This document shows, one piece after another, positions 40,441-48,925 of a stretch of 64,000 nucleotides of DNA. Source of the DNA: Bacteroidales bacterium (lineage in GTDB: Bacteria > Bacteroidota > Bacteroidia > Bacteroidales > UBA932); the NCBI GenBank assembly GCA_017429765.1, contig JAFROJ010000068.1, positions 1-64,000 of the forward strand. Direction: 5' to 3'. Numbering within the stretch: the stretch's first letter is position 1; every line of letters starts with the position of its first letter. Below the pieces are notes generated by a model that was given only the letters and a program-made list of their open reading frames with translations, searched no databases and was not told where the DNA came from. The position numbers and the translations under genes were made by a program.

Positions 40441-42620
40441 AAGCGAACGTCCAAGAGAAAGATTTCAGGCGCAAGTCAGTCTGGACCGGCATGTTGATGA
40501 TGGTCGTCGCCGCGCTGACTTTGGAGGCTACCGCGCTCATCCAGTACCATTTCTCACGGATAGGCATCCGCGAGGAGGCTTCCAAGAGAGCCGAGAGCCA
40601 GATCGAGGAGACCAAGAACAAGGTCATGGACATCCTCAACCAGGCCGAGTCCGCGGTGCGCAACAACATATGGCTCGCTAGGTTGTGCCTGGAGACTCCC
40701 GACACCCTTCAAAGGGTCACCGAGCACATCGTCAGGGAGAATCAGGTCGTGATCGGATCGACCGTGGCCCTTGTTCCCGGCTACAACAGGAAACTCGGCA
40801 TGTTCTCGCCATATTCGTTCATCGACCCCGCCACAGGGGAGCTGGAGAGCAAGTCGCTGGCCTCCGAGGAATATGACTACCCGTCCCAGGAATGGTTCAG
40901 GAACGGCTTGGAGCACGAGGACGGCTTCTGGTCTGAGCCGTACATCGACACCGGCGGCGGAGATATGATAATGACGACTTTCTCCATGCCGGTGAAAGAC
41001 CCCTCAGGGAAGACCGCCGCCGTCATCACGGCGGACATCTCCCTTGAGTGGCTGACGGGACTCGTCGGAGGCTCGTCGGTCTACCCGAACGCATTCAACT
41101 TGATTTTCAGCCGTTCCGGGAAGATCATGGTCTCGCCGGTGGAGACTCTGGTGATGCGTAACACAATCTACGAGATGATCCATCAGTTCGAGGACACGGC
41201 CGCATTCACCAGGGTAGCCGACTCGATCATGTCCGGAGAGTCGGGCAACACCTCGATCCATAGGGGCAAAGAGTTGAGCCACATCTATTTCGCCCCTATC
41301 GACAGAGTCGGCTGGTACATGTCCGTCGTCATCCCCGATGATCAGATTTTCGGAGAGGTGAAGAAGGTCAACTCCTATGTCGCCCTTTTGCAGCTGATCG
41401 GCCTCGCGATGCTTTTCCTCATACTCAGGGCCGCCTCGGGAAGCCAGAAGAGGTACAACTTGATAAAGGAGAAGAAAGACAGGATGGAGAACGACCTGAT
41501 GATCGCCAAAGGCATCCAGATGTCAATGATACCCAAGGTTTTCCCTCCTTTCCCCGAGAGGAGCGACCTTGACATCTCGGCGATCCTCGTCCCCGCAAGG
41601 GAGGTTGGAGGCGACCTCTACGATTTCTACATCAGGAATGAGAGACTGTTCTTCTGCATCGGGGATGTCTCCGGGAAGGGTGTCCCGGCCGCCTTGGTGA
41701 TGGCGGTCACAAGGAGTCTCTTCCGCACCGTCTCGGCGAGGGAGGACAGCCCCGGCCGGATCGTCGCCGCGATGAACGACAGCATGTCGGAGATGAACGA
41801 GAACAACATGTTCGTGACCTTCTTCTGCGGGGTTCTCGACCTGACAAGCGGCCGTCTGCGCTTCTGTAACGCGGGTCACAACCCTCCCGTGACCCTGACT
41901 GACGCGAAGAGGAGGCTCGAGGTTGTCCCGAACCTGCCTCTCGGGATCATGCCCCGGATGGAATTCCAGGAGCAAGAGTTCATCATGAGGCACGATGACG
42001 TGATCTTCCTCTACACCGATGGCCTGACTGAGGCGGAGAACTCGGAGAGCGAGCTGTTCGGGGAGGCCAGGATGATGAATGTGCTCTCGACCCGAAGGAG
42101 CGCCAATGATCATTTGCTCGCACTGGAGAGGGAGGTGGCGGATTTCGTCAAGGACGCCCCTCGCAGCGACGACTTGACCATGCTTCTCATCCACTACATC
42201 AACCCCAGGGCCACCGAGCGCCATCTTGTCTTACGGAACGACATAGGGCAGATATCCCTGCTCTCGGAGATGGTGGAGGAGATAGCAGAGGAGAGAGGCT
42301 TGGACAGCGGGGTGGCCATGAACATCAACCTGGCCCTTGAGGAGGCGGTCACAAACGTGATCATGTACGCCTACCCGGAGGGAGAGGAGGGCGAGTTGCG
42401 GCTGGACGCCGTCATCGATGACGACTCTCTCAAGTTCATCCTGTCCGACAAAGGCAAGGAGTTCGACCCCACCGCCAAACCCGAGCCCGACATAACCCTG
42501 GACGTGGAGAAGCGCCCCGTCGGGGGGCTTGGCATCCACCTTGTCCGGAAGATTATGGATTCCGTCAGCTACAAGAGGAAAGACGGGAAGAATATACTCA
42601 CAATGATCAAACACATCTGA
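40437..42620 (+). CDS. Membrane sensor fused to SpoIIE-type phosphatase and RsbW-like kinase domains
   Basis: This 727-residue protein has transmembrane helices at about 17-37 and 310-332. They flank an extracytoplasmic dCACHE-like sensor (PSQEWFRNGLEHEDGFWSEPY; AAVITADISLEWL). A PP2C/SpoIIE phosphatase follows (VGGDLYDFY near 390, GDVSGKGVPAAL near 408, SDDLTMLLI near 577), then a GHKL anti-sigma-type kinase at about 590-727 (N-box NLALEEAVTNVIMYAY near 630, GGLGIHL near 696). It thus combines RsbU and RsbW activities in one chain, with the substrate-like STAS protein encoded 4 bp downstream. ATG 40437 overlaps the preceding stop. No sigma-B-type factor is encoded here, so the output is unknown. 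Confidence 0.88.
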   Translation: MKANVQEKDFRRKSVWTGMLMMVVAALTLEATALIQYHFSRIGIREEASKRAESQIEETKNKVMDILNQAESAVRNNIWLARLCLETPDTLQRVTEHIVRENQVVIGSTVALVPGYNRKLGMFSPYSFIDPATGELESKSLASEEYDYPSQEWFRNGLEHEDGFWSEPYIDTGGGDMIMTTFSMPVKDPSGKTAAVITADISLEWLTGLVGGSSVYPNAFNLIFSRSGKIMVSPVETLVMRNTIYEMIHQFEDTAAFTRVADSIMSGESGNTSIHRGKELSHIYFAPIDRVGWYMSVVIPDDQIFGEVKKVNSYVALLQLIGLAMLFLILRAASGSQKRYNLIKEKKDRMENDLMIAKGIQMSMIPKVFPPFPERSDLDISAILVPAREVGGDLYDFYIRNERLFFCIGDVSGKGVPAALVMAVTRSLFRTVSAREDSPGRIVAAMNDSMSEMNENNMFVTFFCGVLDLTSGRLRFCNAGHNPPVTLTDAKRRLEVVPNLPLGIMPRMEFQEQEFIMRHDDVIFLYTDGLTEAENSESELFGEARMMNVLSTRRSANDHLLALEREVADFVKDAPRSDDLTMLLIHYINPRATERHLVLRNDIGQISLLSEMVEEIAEERGLDSGVAMNINLALEEAVTNVIMYAYPEGEEGELRLDAVIDDDSLKFILSDKGKEFDPTAKPEPDITLDVEKRPVGGLGIHLVRKIMDSVSYKRKDGKNILTMIKHI

Positions 42621-42624
42621 TAAT

Positions 42625-42927
42625 ATGGAAGTCAAAATCACAACACTGGACAACGAGACCACCGTCCGCCTCATCGGCCGTTTGGACACACCCGCCTCAC
42701 AGGAGGTCGCGGAAGAGCTTCAACCTGTTAAAGACAAAGCCGACGGCACAATCATCCTTGACTGCGAGGACCTGTCCTACATCTCCAGCTCGGGGCTTAG
42801 GATTTTTCTCTCGATCAGGAAGGAGGCCGCCATCAAGGGCGGGAAGGTGATTGTCCGCAACATCAATGACAATATTCGTAACGTGTTCATGATGACGGGG
42901 TTCCTTAACTTGTTCGTGATCGGGTGA
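42625..42927 (+). CDS. STAS-domain anti-sigma factor antagonist (RsbV-like)
   Basis: This 100-residue single STAS domain is similar to RsbV/SpoIIAA. The phosphorylation segment reads LSYISSSGLRIF, placing the likely phosphoserine at Ser55; the usual preceding Asp is Ser, as in many Bacteroidetes STAS proteins. The expected regulators (kinase and phosphatase) are both in the protein encoded 4 bp upstream. In partner switching, unphosphorylated STAS binds the kinase and frees another target. The target here is not known. Its stop overlaps the antiporter start by 1 bp. Confidence 0.88.
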   Translation: MEVKITTLDNETTVRLIGRLDTPASQEVAEELQPVKDKADGTIILDCEDLSYISSSGLRIFLSIRKEAAIKGGKVIVRNINDNIRNVFMMTGFLNLFVIG

Positions 42928-44444
42928 TGCCTCTCTCCATTTTTTCCGTCAACCTGCTCTCTGAGAACCTGCTTTTGCTGGCGTCGATGCTCATCATCTT
43001 CGCCATCCTCATCACCAAGGTGGGCATGAGGTTCGGGGTGCCTTCCCTGCTGCTGTTCCTTATTCTTGGAATGCTGGCCGGGAAAGACGGGCTTGGCCTG
43101 AGTTTCGACAACAAGGAGCTGGCGGAGTCGATAGGTCATTTCGCCATGACCATCATCCTCTTCACCGGCGGACTCGAGACCTCCCTCTCCGACACTAAAC
43201 CCGTCATGAGGCAAGGGGCCCTGCTGTCGACAGTGGGTGTCCTGATAACCGTCCTGTTGACAGCGGTCTTCATCCATTTGACGGCGAGAGGACTAGTCCA
43301 CGGGATTGGCTCATCCTTCCTGACCTGCGTCATGCTGGCCTCCGTCATGGGCTCGACGGATTCGGCTTCAGTGTTCTCGATCCTCAGGGGGAAGAAGATG
43401 CATCTGAGGGAGCGTTTGGGACCGATGCTGGAGCTTGAGTCGGGGAGTAACGACCCCATGGCCTATCTGCTGACCATCATCAGTGTGAGTCTCATCCTGT
43501 CCCCCCACCCGGTCTCCGGTTTCTTCGGGACTCTCTGGACAGGGACATGGATCCTGGTCTTGCAGATAGTTGTAGGCTTCGTCGTGGGTCTCGGCTTAGG
43601 CTATGGCGGGAAAGCCTTGATTGAAAGAGTCTCTCTCCCTAACAATTCCCTTTATTCCATCCTGATTCTCAGCCTCGCGTTCTTCACCAACAGCGTCGCG
43701 GGTCTCCTCCACGGGAACGGTCTTCTCGCCCTCTACGTGGCCTCGATCGTGATCGGGAACAAGGCGGAGATCCCCCATAAGAAAGACGTGCTGAAGTTCT
43801 TCGACGGGATGACCTGGCTGATGCAACTCCTGATGTTCATGATGCTCGGCCTGCTCGCGAGGCCCTCGCAGATGCTCTCCGTCGCCGCGCCGGCCATCAT
43901 GATCGGCCTGTTCATGATGCTGGTCGCAAGACCCGCCAGCGTGTTCCTCTGCCTTCTCCCTTTCAAGGATATCTCATTCAAGGCCAAGGCTTTCGTCTCA
44001 TGGGTAGGACTCAAGGGAGCCGGCCCGATACTCTTCGCGCTCTATCCCGTGATGGCGGGAGTGCAAGGGTCTTCCGACATTTTCAACATCGTGTTCTTCA
44101 TCACCCTCATCTCGCTGCTGGTTCAGGGCACGACCCTTTCACCCGCAGCCAAGTGGCTGAACCTGAGCTTTGAGGAGGATCCGGCGGTGGAAACCTTTGG
44201 GATAGACATACCCGACGAGATGGGCATGCTCCGGGACCATACTGTCAGCGAGGACGACCTCGCGGGGGGAACGACGCTCAGGGATTTGAGCCTGCCTCAC
44301 GGGATCCGGGTGATCATGGTAAGGCGCGGCGAGCGCTACCTTGTGCCTCACGGCAGCATGGAACTGAAGGTTGACGACCATCTTGTGATCATCATGGGAG
44401 AAAGCGATGACGATCTCCCGGATGTCCCTGAGACAGATGAATAA
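42927..44444 (+). CDS. NhaP2-like K+/Na+:H+ antiporter
   Basis: This 505-residue CPA1-family antiporter has about 12-13 transmembrane segments. The conserved Asp pair region is GSTDSASVFSIL followed by LELESGSNDPMAYL. The C-terminal cytoplasmic part (about 410-495) is a TrkA-C-like domain (LRDLSLPHGIRVIMVRRGERYLVPHG), as in E. coli NhaP2/CvrA, pointing to K+ or ligand control. ATG 42927 overlaps the STAS stop; GTG 42924 is a less likely alternative. It ends the alarmone/partner-switch operon and may be its effector gene. Its stop lies inside a strong hairpin. Confidence 0.9.
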   Translation: MPLSIFSVNLLSENLLLLASMLIIFAILITKVGMRFGVPSLLLFLILGMLAGKDGLGLSFDNKELAESIGHFAMTIILFTGGLETSLSDTKPVMRQGALLSTVGVLITVLLTAVFIHLTARGLVHGIGSSFLTCVMLASVMGSTDSASVFSILRGKKMHLRERLGPMLELESGSNDPMAYLLTIISVSLILSPHPVSGFFGTLWTGTWILVLQIVVGFVVGLGLGYGGKALIERVSLPNNSLYSILILSLAFFTNSVAGLLHGNGLLALYVASIVIGNKAEIPHKKDVLKFFDGMTWLMQLLMFMMLGLLARPSQMLSVAAPAIMIGLFMMLVARPASVFLCLLPFKDISFKAKAFVSWVGLKGAGPILFALYPVMAGVQGSSDIFNIVFFITLISLLVQGTTLSPAAKWLNLSFEEDPAVETFGIDIPDEMGMLRDHTVSEDDLAGGTTLRDLSLPHGIRVIMVRRGERYLVPHGSMELKVDDHLVIIMGESDDDLPDVPETDE

Positions 44445-44482
44445 GCCAAGGCCCCGCTCGACGAGCGGGGCCTTGGCTTATT
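44440..44482. terminator. Bidirectional hairpin between the antiporter and DUF3127 genes
   Basis: This perfect inverted repeat has 21-bp arms (AATAAGCCAAGGCCCCGCTC...) around one base, so in practice a 3-nt loop, and sits between two convergent genes. It includes the antiporter stop codon and ends with TTATT on one side and AATAA on the other. It is probably a shared terminator, although true T-runs are short. Confidence 0.7.
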
Positions 44483-44501
44483 GAATGTCTGTCACTTGAG
44501 C

Positions 44502-44900
44502 CTAGAACGGGAGGTCGTTCGAGCCGTCATCCCCTACGGGCATGTCCTCGATCGACGGGGCCGGGGCCTGGACCGGAGGAACATTGTAAGAGGGACGCTG
44601 GACAGGAGCCTCCGCCTGGCCGGCGGGGGATAAACGCCAGACTCGCACATCGTTGTACCATCTGCCGTTAAACTCCCTGGCCCTCAGATTGAACGACACC
44701 TTGACCTGGTCACCGACCTGATACTTGTCCAACTCGGCGACTTTGTCGTTGCCGAAAGCGGTGAAGCATACCTCGGCGGGATAGTTACCGTCCTGGTACT
44801 CAAGGATGAAATCCTGCTTGACCCAGGCGCCCCTGGCGCTCTGGCCGCTCAACTTGGCCTCCTTGCGGGTGATCCGGCCTTCCAACTCTAGCGCGGGCAT
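44502..44900 (-). CDS. DUF3127 family protein with an SSB-like acidic tail
   Basis: This 132-residue protein has an OB-fold-like N-terminal 85 residues (LEGRITRKEAKLSGQS, VKVSFNLRAREFNGRWYNDVRVWRL). A Pro/Ala/Gln linker follows, then a short acidic end, DDGSNDLPF. That tail looks like the C-terminal peptide of bacterial SSB, which recruits DNA repair enzymes such as RecQ. DUF3127 is uncharacterised. It follows the FKBP gene by 4 bp and lies 0.9 kb from recQ. A role in DNA binding is an inference. Confidence 0.85.
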   Translation of the reverse strand: MPALELEGRITRKEAKLSGQSARGAWVKQDFILEYQDGNYPAEVCFTAFGNDKVAELDKYQVGDQVKVSFNLRAREFNGRWYNDVRVWRLSPAGQAEAPVQRPSYNVPPVQAPAPSIEDMPVGDDGSNDLPF

Positions 44901-44904
44901 CAGA

Positions 44905-45654
44905 CTACTCGGTTACAGGGGCGACGTAACGCTTGATGGAATCCAGCTGGATGTCGAAGACCAGCGGGGTGTTGGGCTCGATGGCGTTGGAGCCACGCTC
45001 GCCGTAACCAAGCTCGGCGGGGACATAGAGGACAGCCTTGCCACCCTCACCGATGAGCTGAAGACCCTCCGTCCATCCGGCGATCACGCCGTCAAGAGTC
45101 AGCGACACGGAAGGATCCGTCGCGGGGACTTCCTCCACGACAGTGCCGTCCTTGAGGGAAAGCTTGTAGTGGACAAAGACAGTGTCACGGGGACCGGGTT
45201 TGTTGCTCTCGTCACCGGCCTCCTGCAACAGGTAAGCCAAGCCGGACTCGGTGGTCACGACACCGGCCTTGTTCTTGATCTCGGCGAAGAACTTGTCCTG
45301 GGCCGCCTTGTTGACCGCGGCGGTGTAGGCGCTCCTCTTGTCGATGTAACTGTTCATGATCATGTTAATCTCATTGGGATCGATCTTGAACTGCTTGACG
45401 AAATTCGTGTCGGTCTGGTTGCCCTTGGCGTTGACGATATCCTTGATACCCTTCTTGATCTCGGAGAAATTCAGGTCACCGAGGTTGTACCCCTTGATCA
45501 CTGAGCCCCAGCTGAGACCGAGGACATAACTGACGGAGTCAACCTGGCTCTTGGAAGGGATGAGCTCCTTGGCCACACCGGCGTTCTTGCCGGAGTCGCA
45601 AGCCACGGCTGACAACATGACGGCCGCGATGGCTAAAATCTTGATAGTTCTCAT
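44905..45654 (-). CDS. FKBP-type peptidyl-prolyl isomerase lipoprotein
   Basis: This 249-residue protein has a lipobox (LSAVAC, Cys about 18), an N-terminal FkpA-like dimerisation domain (LSWGSVIKGYNLGDLNFSEIKKGIKDI) and a C-terminal FKBP domain. The FKBP domain shows VHYKLSLKDGTVVEE, VIAGWTEGLQLIGEGGKAVLYVPAELGYGERG and LVFDIQLDSI. It catalyses proline isomerisation and helps folding in the envelope. ATG 45654 is the start with the proper signal peptide. Confidence 0.93.
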   Translation of the reverse strand: MRTIKILAIAAVMLSAVACDSGKNAGVAKELIPSKSQVDSVSYVLGLSWGSVIKGYNLGDLNFSEIKKGIKDIVNAKGNQTDTNFVKQFKIDPNEINMIMNSYIDKRSAYTAAVNKAAQDKFFAEIKNKAGVVTTESGLAYLLQEAGDESNKPGPRDTVFVHYKLSLKDGTVVEEVPATDPSVSLTLDGVIAGWTEGLQLIGEGGKAVLYVPAELGYGERGSNAIEPNTPLVFDIQLDSIKRYVAPVTE

Positions 45655-45696
45655 TTCTATGACTTTTAATGTTTCTGTCAAAAATCGGCACTTCCC

Positions 45697-45722
45697 CGGC
45701 GGGATTTGTCCGGAAAGTCCCG
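45697..45722. promoter_or_regulatory. Hairpin in the FKBP/recQ divergent region
   Basis: CGGGATTT and AAAGTCCCG form an imperfect stem (one bulge) around GTCCGG, in the FKBP leader. Function is unknown; it may be a leader structure or an operator. Confidence 0.3.
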
Positions 45723-45772
45723 CGAATATCGCAAAAAATATTGATTATTCGCATCTTTATTATATAGATGGC

Positions 45773-45803
45773 TTGCCGAATAGGTATTTTTTGACTATAT
45801 TTA
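45773..45803 (+). promoter_or_regulatory. Possible recQ promoter (TTG-N20-TATATTTA)
   Basis: TTG (45773-45775) and TATATTTA (45796-45803) are 20 bp apart. The last base of the -7 box deviates from TAnnTTTG. It lies 19 nt before the recQ ATG. Confidence 0.4.
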
Positions 45804-45822
45804 ATGAGAAATCCGACCGACA

Positions 45823-48030
45823 ATGGAGATCGATCCCGCCATACTCAAATCAAAGCTTAAAACGTTCTTCGGGTACGACGCTTTCAAGGGTGACCAGGAA
45901 GCGATTATCCGCAACTTGATCGAGGGGAAAGACACCTTCGTGCTCATGCCCACAGGGGGTGGCAAGTCTCTGTGCTTCCAGCTGCCGGCTCTAGTCATGC
46001 CCGGCACGGCGATCGTGGTCTCGCCCCTGATCGCCCTCATGAAAAACCAAGTCGATGTCATCAGGGGTTTCGAGGAGAAGAGCACCGGGATCGCCCATTT
46101 CCTCAATTCCTCCCTTGGCAAGGCCCAGATCCAGGAAGTGCGCGACGATGTCCTCTCCGGGACCACCAAGCTCCTGTACGTCGCCCCGGAATCCCTGACC
46201 AAGGAAGAGAACATCGAGTTGCTCAAAGACATAAAGATCTCGTTCTACGCCATCGACGAGGCGCATTGCATCTCGGAGTGGGGTCACGATTTCAGGCCTG
46301 AATACCGCAGGATCAGGGACATGATCCAGGCGATAGGAAGGGCTCCGGTGATAGCTCTCACCGCCACCGCCACTCCCAAGGTCCAGAACGACATCCAGAA
46401 GAACCTCGGGATCATGGACGCGACCGTGTTCAAGTCCTCCTTCAACAGGCCCAACCTCTACTACGAGGTCAGGGACAAGGTGGACGCCGAGAAGGACATC
46501 ATCCGTTACATCAAGCAGCGTCCAGGGAAGTCCGGCATCATCTACTGCCTCAGCAGGAAGAAGGTGGAGGAGATGGCGAACCTCTTGAATATTAATGGAA
46601 TAAAGGCTCTGCCGTACCACGCCGGCCTGGACTCGAAGGTCAGGGCGGAGAACCAGGATCGCTTCTTGATGGAAGATGTCGACGTGATTGTCGCGACCAT
46701 CGCCTTCGGCATGGGGATAGACAAGCCGGACGTCCGATTCGTCATCCACTACGACATCCCCAAGAGCATCGAGGGATACTACCAGGAGACCGGGCGGGCG
46801 GGCCGTGACGGCGAGGTCGCCGACTGCATCACATATTACAGCTACAAGGACATCCAGAAGCTCGAGAAGTTCATGCTCGGCAAGCCTGTCTCCGAGCAGG
46901 AGATAGGGAGGCAGCTCCTGATGGAGACCGTGGCCTACGCGGAGGCGAACCAGTGTCGCCGCAAAATGCTCCTGAACTATTTCGGAGAGGATTATCCCAA
47001 GGACAACTGCGGGATCTGCGACAACTGCGTCAACCCCAGGCCCACCTTCGACGGGCGCAAGGAGATGAGTCTGGCCATCAGGCTCATCAAGTCGCTTCCC
47101 GAGCATTTCAAGATCGAGCACCTGGCCATGGTCCTGTCCGGCCGTACCAACGCCATGGTCAAGTCCTACAACCACGACAACATCCCGATGTTCGGGGAAG
47201 GCAAGGAGCATGACGACAAATTCTGGTGCGCCGTCATCCACCAGGGGCTGCTGCTCCACCTTCTGGACAAGGAGATCGAGTCCTACGGCCTCATCCACGT
47301 GACAGAGAAAGGCGAGGAGTTCTTCGCCAACCCCTACGAGATACGTCTCGTCGAGGACAGGGTGTTCCAGAACAAGGGCGGGGACGACGAGGACGACGAT
47401 CCTGTCGCCACAGGGCGCGCGGCCGTGGGCGGAGGCGGGGACCAGGTCCTGCTCTCGATGCTGAAGAACCTCAGGAAGGACATGTCCAAGAAACTCAGGC
47501 TCCAGCCCTGGATCATATTCGGGGATCCGGCTCTGGAGGATATGTCCATCCTCTATCCTATCACTCTCAAGGAGTTACACAACTGCCAGGGAGTCGGAGA
47601 GGGCAAGGCCAGGAAATACGGGGCCGAGTTCGTCGACCTCATCAAGAAATACGTGGAGGAGAACGACATCGTCAGGCCTGAGGATTTCGTGATGAAATCC
47701 GCCCCGACCAGGTCGGCCGACAAGATATTCATCATCCAGAGTGTGGACCGCAAACTGTCCCTGGAGGACATCGCCGACGCGAAGGGGATGGAGATGGACA
47801 AGCTGATCGAGGACATCGAGGGGATAATCTCCACCGGCACCAAACTGGACATCAACTATTACATCCGCCAGATGGTGGACGACGACATTGTCGAGGAGAT
47901 ATTCGATTATTTCAAGAACGAGGCGACCTCCGACTCGGTGGAGGAGGCCAAAGAGAAGCTCGGGCCCGACTACGACGACCTCGAGATCAGGCTGGTCAGG
48001 ATAAAATTCCTCTGCGAGGTCGCTTCCTAG
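45823..48030 (+). CDS. recQ: ATP-dependent DNA helicase RecQ
   Basis: This 735-residue 3'-5' helicase acts in recombination and fork repair. Motif I reads MPTGGGKSLCFQLPAL and motif II is DEAH within YAIDEAHCISEWGHDFRPEYR. ALTATATPKV and motif VI QETGRAGRDGE follow. The RQC zinc site is at about 385-405 (CRRKMLLNYFGED, CGICDNC), with winged helix and HRDC domain (about 535-605, AWIIFGDPALEDMS type). A further extension of about 110 residues at the C-terminus is typical of Bacteroidetes RecQ. It is convergent with the PHP phosphatase gene. Confidence 0.96.
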   Translation: MEIDPAILKSKLKTFFGYDAFKGDQEAIIRNLIEGKDTFVLMPTGGGKSLCFQLPALVMPGTAIVVSPLIALMKNQVDVIRGFEEKSTGIAHFLNSSLGKAQIQEVRDDVLSGTTKLLYVAPESLTKEENIELLKDIKISFYAIDEAHCISEWGHDFRPEYRRIRDMIQAIGRAPVIALTATATPKVQNDIQKNLGIMDATVFKSSFNRPNLYYEVRDKVDAEKDIIRYIKQRPGKSGIIYCLSRKKVEEMANLLNINGIKALPYHAGLDSKVRAENQDRFLMEDVDVIVATIAFGMGIDKPDVRFVIHYDIPKSIEGYYQETGRAGRDGEVADCITYYSYKDIQKLEKFMLGKPVSEQEIGRQLLMETVAYAEANQCRRKMLLNYFGEDYPKDNCGICDNCVNPRPTFDGRKEMSLAIRLIKSLPEHFKIEHLAMVLSGRTNAMVKSYNHDNIPMFGEGKEHDDKFWCAVIHQGLLLHLLDKEIESYGLIHVTEKGEEFFANPYEIRLVEDRVFQNKGGDDEDDDPVATGRAAVGGGGDQVLLSMLKNLRKDMSKKLRLQPWIIFGDPALEDMSILYPITLKELHNCQGVGEGKARKYGAEFVDLIKKYVEENDIVRPEDFVMKSAPTRSADKIFIIQSVDRKLSLEDIADAKGMEMDKLIEDIEGIISTGTKLDINYYIRQMVDDDIVEEIFDYFKNEATSDSVEEAKEKLGPDYDDLEIRLVRIKFLCEVAS

Positions 48031-48036
48031 CCGGGG

Positions 48037-48888
48037 TCAGATCGTCACCATCCTCAGCCGGCGCCCCTCGAAATGGCCGAGGCGCCTGAAACCGAACATC
48101 TTGACATATTGGGCGAAATAGTCGAATCTGGCGCCCACCTGGTCGGCGACATGGGAGTCTGACCCGAGGCATATTATCTCTCCGCCAAGCTCCATGTACC
48201 TCAACAAGATGTCCCTGTCCAGCTGAGGGGTCCTGAGGCCGTGGGGCCTGTAGGTCTTGGTGTTGATCTCCAAACCTTTGCCGTTCTCTATCAAGTACTT
48301 CAGGATCTCGTCCAGAAGTCCTGGGAAATCCCGGTAGAGGATGCTCTCCTTCGGATATGGGGCGTACCTGACGATGTAGTCGAAATGACCCATCACGTCG
48401 AAATCCCCGAGCCGCCTCATCTCCCTGAGCAAGGTCTCGAGATAGCGGCCGTAGGCCTCCTTCCAGTTCTTGCCTTTGTAGTACGGGCCGTAATAAGGGT
48501 CAGTGTCCTCAAGGTAGTGGACCGAGGCGGTGACCTGGTCGAATGACTGGGCCGCTATGATGTTCCTGTTCAGATCCCTGCTGTCCTCATAAAGGCCCAC
48601 CTCTATTCCTTTCAAGACCTTGAACTTCCTCGCCGCCGCCCGGCCGAAAGCCCCTTCCGCGACGAGACCGGCCACCCTGTCGATCTCGGCCTGCTGGGCC
48701 TTGACATCGAGGACCTCGTTGACGATGGGCCCGAAATCCTCTTTCATCCTGGGCACGAAATAGTCGCAATGGTCTGTGAAACAAATCCCTCCGAGACCTT
48801 TCTCCACCGCTGCCCTGACGCTGTCCTCTACAGTCGTCCTCCCCCCGTCGAAAGAAAACTGGCTATGGTTGTGTGTGTCGAAAAACAT
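48037..48888 (-). CDS. PHP-domain histidinol-phosphatase (HisJ-like)
   Basis: This 283-residue metal-dependent phosphatase of the PHP family has DTHNHSQFSFDG at the N-terminus (metal-binding His pair), CFTDHCDYF, GIEVGLY and LGSDSHVADQVG with the last metal ligands. It resembles HisK/HisJ histidinol-phosphatases, but other his genes are absent nearby, so its substrate is not certain. ATG 48888 matches the family start; longer in-frame codons run into the divergent gene. The ATG lies 4 nt after a TATATTCG element. Confidence 0.85.
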   Translation of the reverse strand: MFFDTHNHSQFSFDGGRTTVEDSVRAAVEKGLGGICFTDHCDYFVPRMKEDFGPIVNEVLDVKAQQAEIDRVAGLVAEGAFGRAAARKFKVLKGIEVGLYEDSRDLNRNIIAAQSFDQVTASVHYLEDTDPYYGPYYKGKNWKEAYGRYLETLLREMRRLGDFDVMGHFDYIVRYAPYPKESILYRDFPGLLDEILKYLIENGKGLEINTKTYRPHGLRTPQLDRDILLRYMELGGEIICLGSDSHVADQVGARFDYFAQYVKMFGFRRLGHFEGRRLRMVTI

Positions 48889-48892
48889 ATCA

Positions 48893-48900
48893 CGAATATA
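48893..48900 (-). promoter_or_regulatory. -7 element TATATTCG of the PHP gene
   Basis: On the minus strand TATATTCG ends 4 nt before the PHP gene's ATG. No clear -33 TTTG is found at the standard distance. Confidence 0.4.
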
Positions 48901-48912
48901 GCGTTTTTTTAT

Positions 48913-48920
48913 TAATTTCG
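48913..48920 (+). promoter_or_regulatory. -7 element TAATTTCG of the DUF308 gene
   Basis: TAATTTCG lies 5 nt before the DUF308 gene's ATG. The opposite-strand element (48893-48900) is only 12 bp away, so the two genes share a compact divergent promoter region. No clear -33 box. Confidence 0.4.
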
Positions 48921-48925
48921 CGATA

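Noticed and set aside
45697..45722. A riboswitch upstream of the FKBP gene
   Set aside because: Only one short imperfect hairpin is visible and it has no conserved aptamer features that I recognise.
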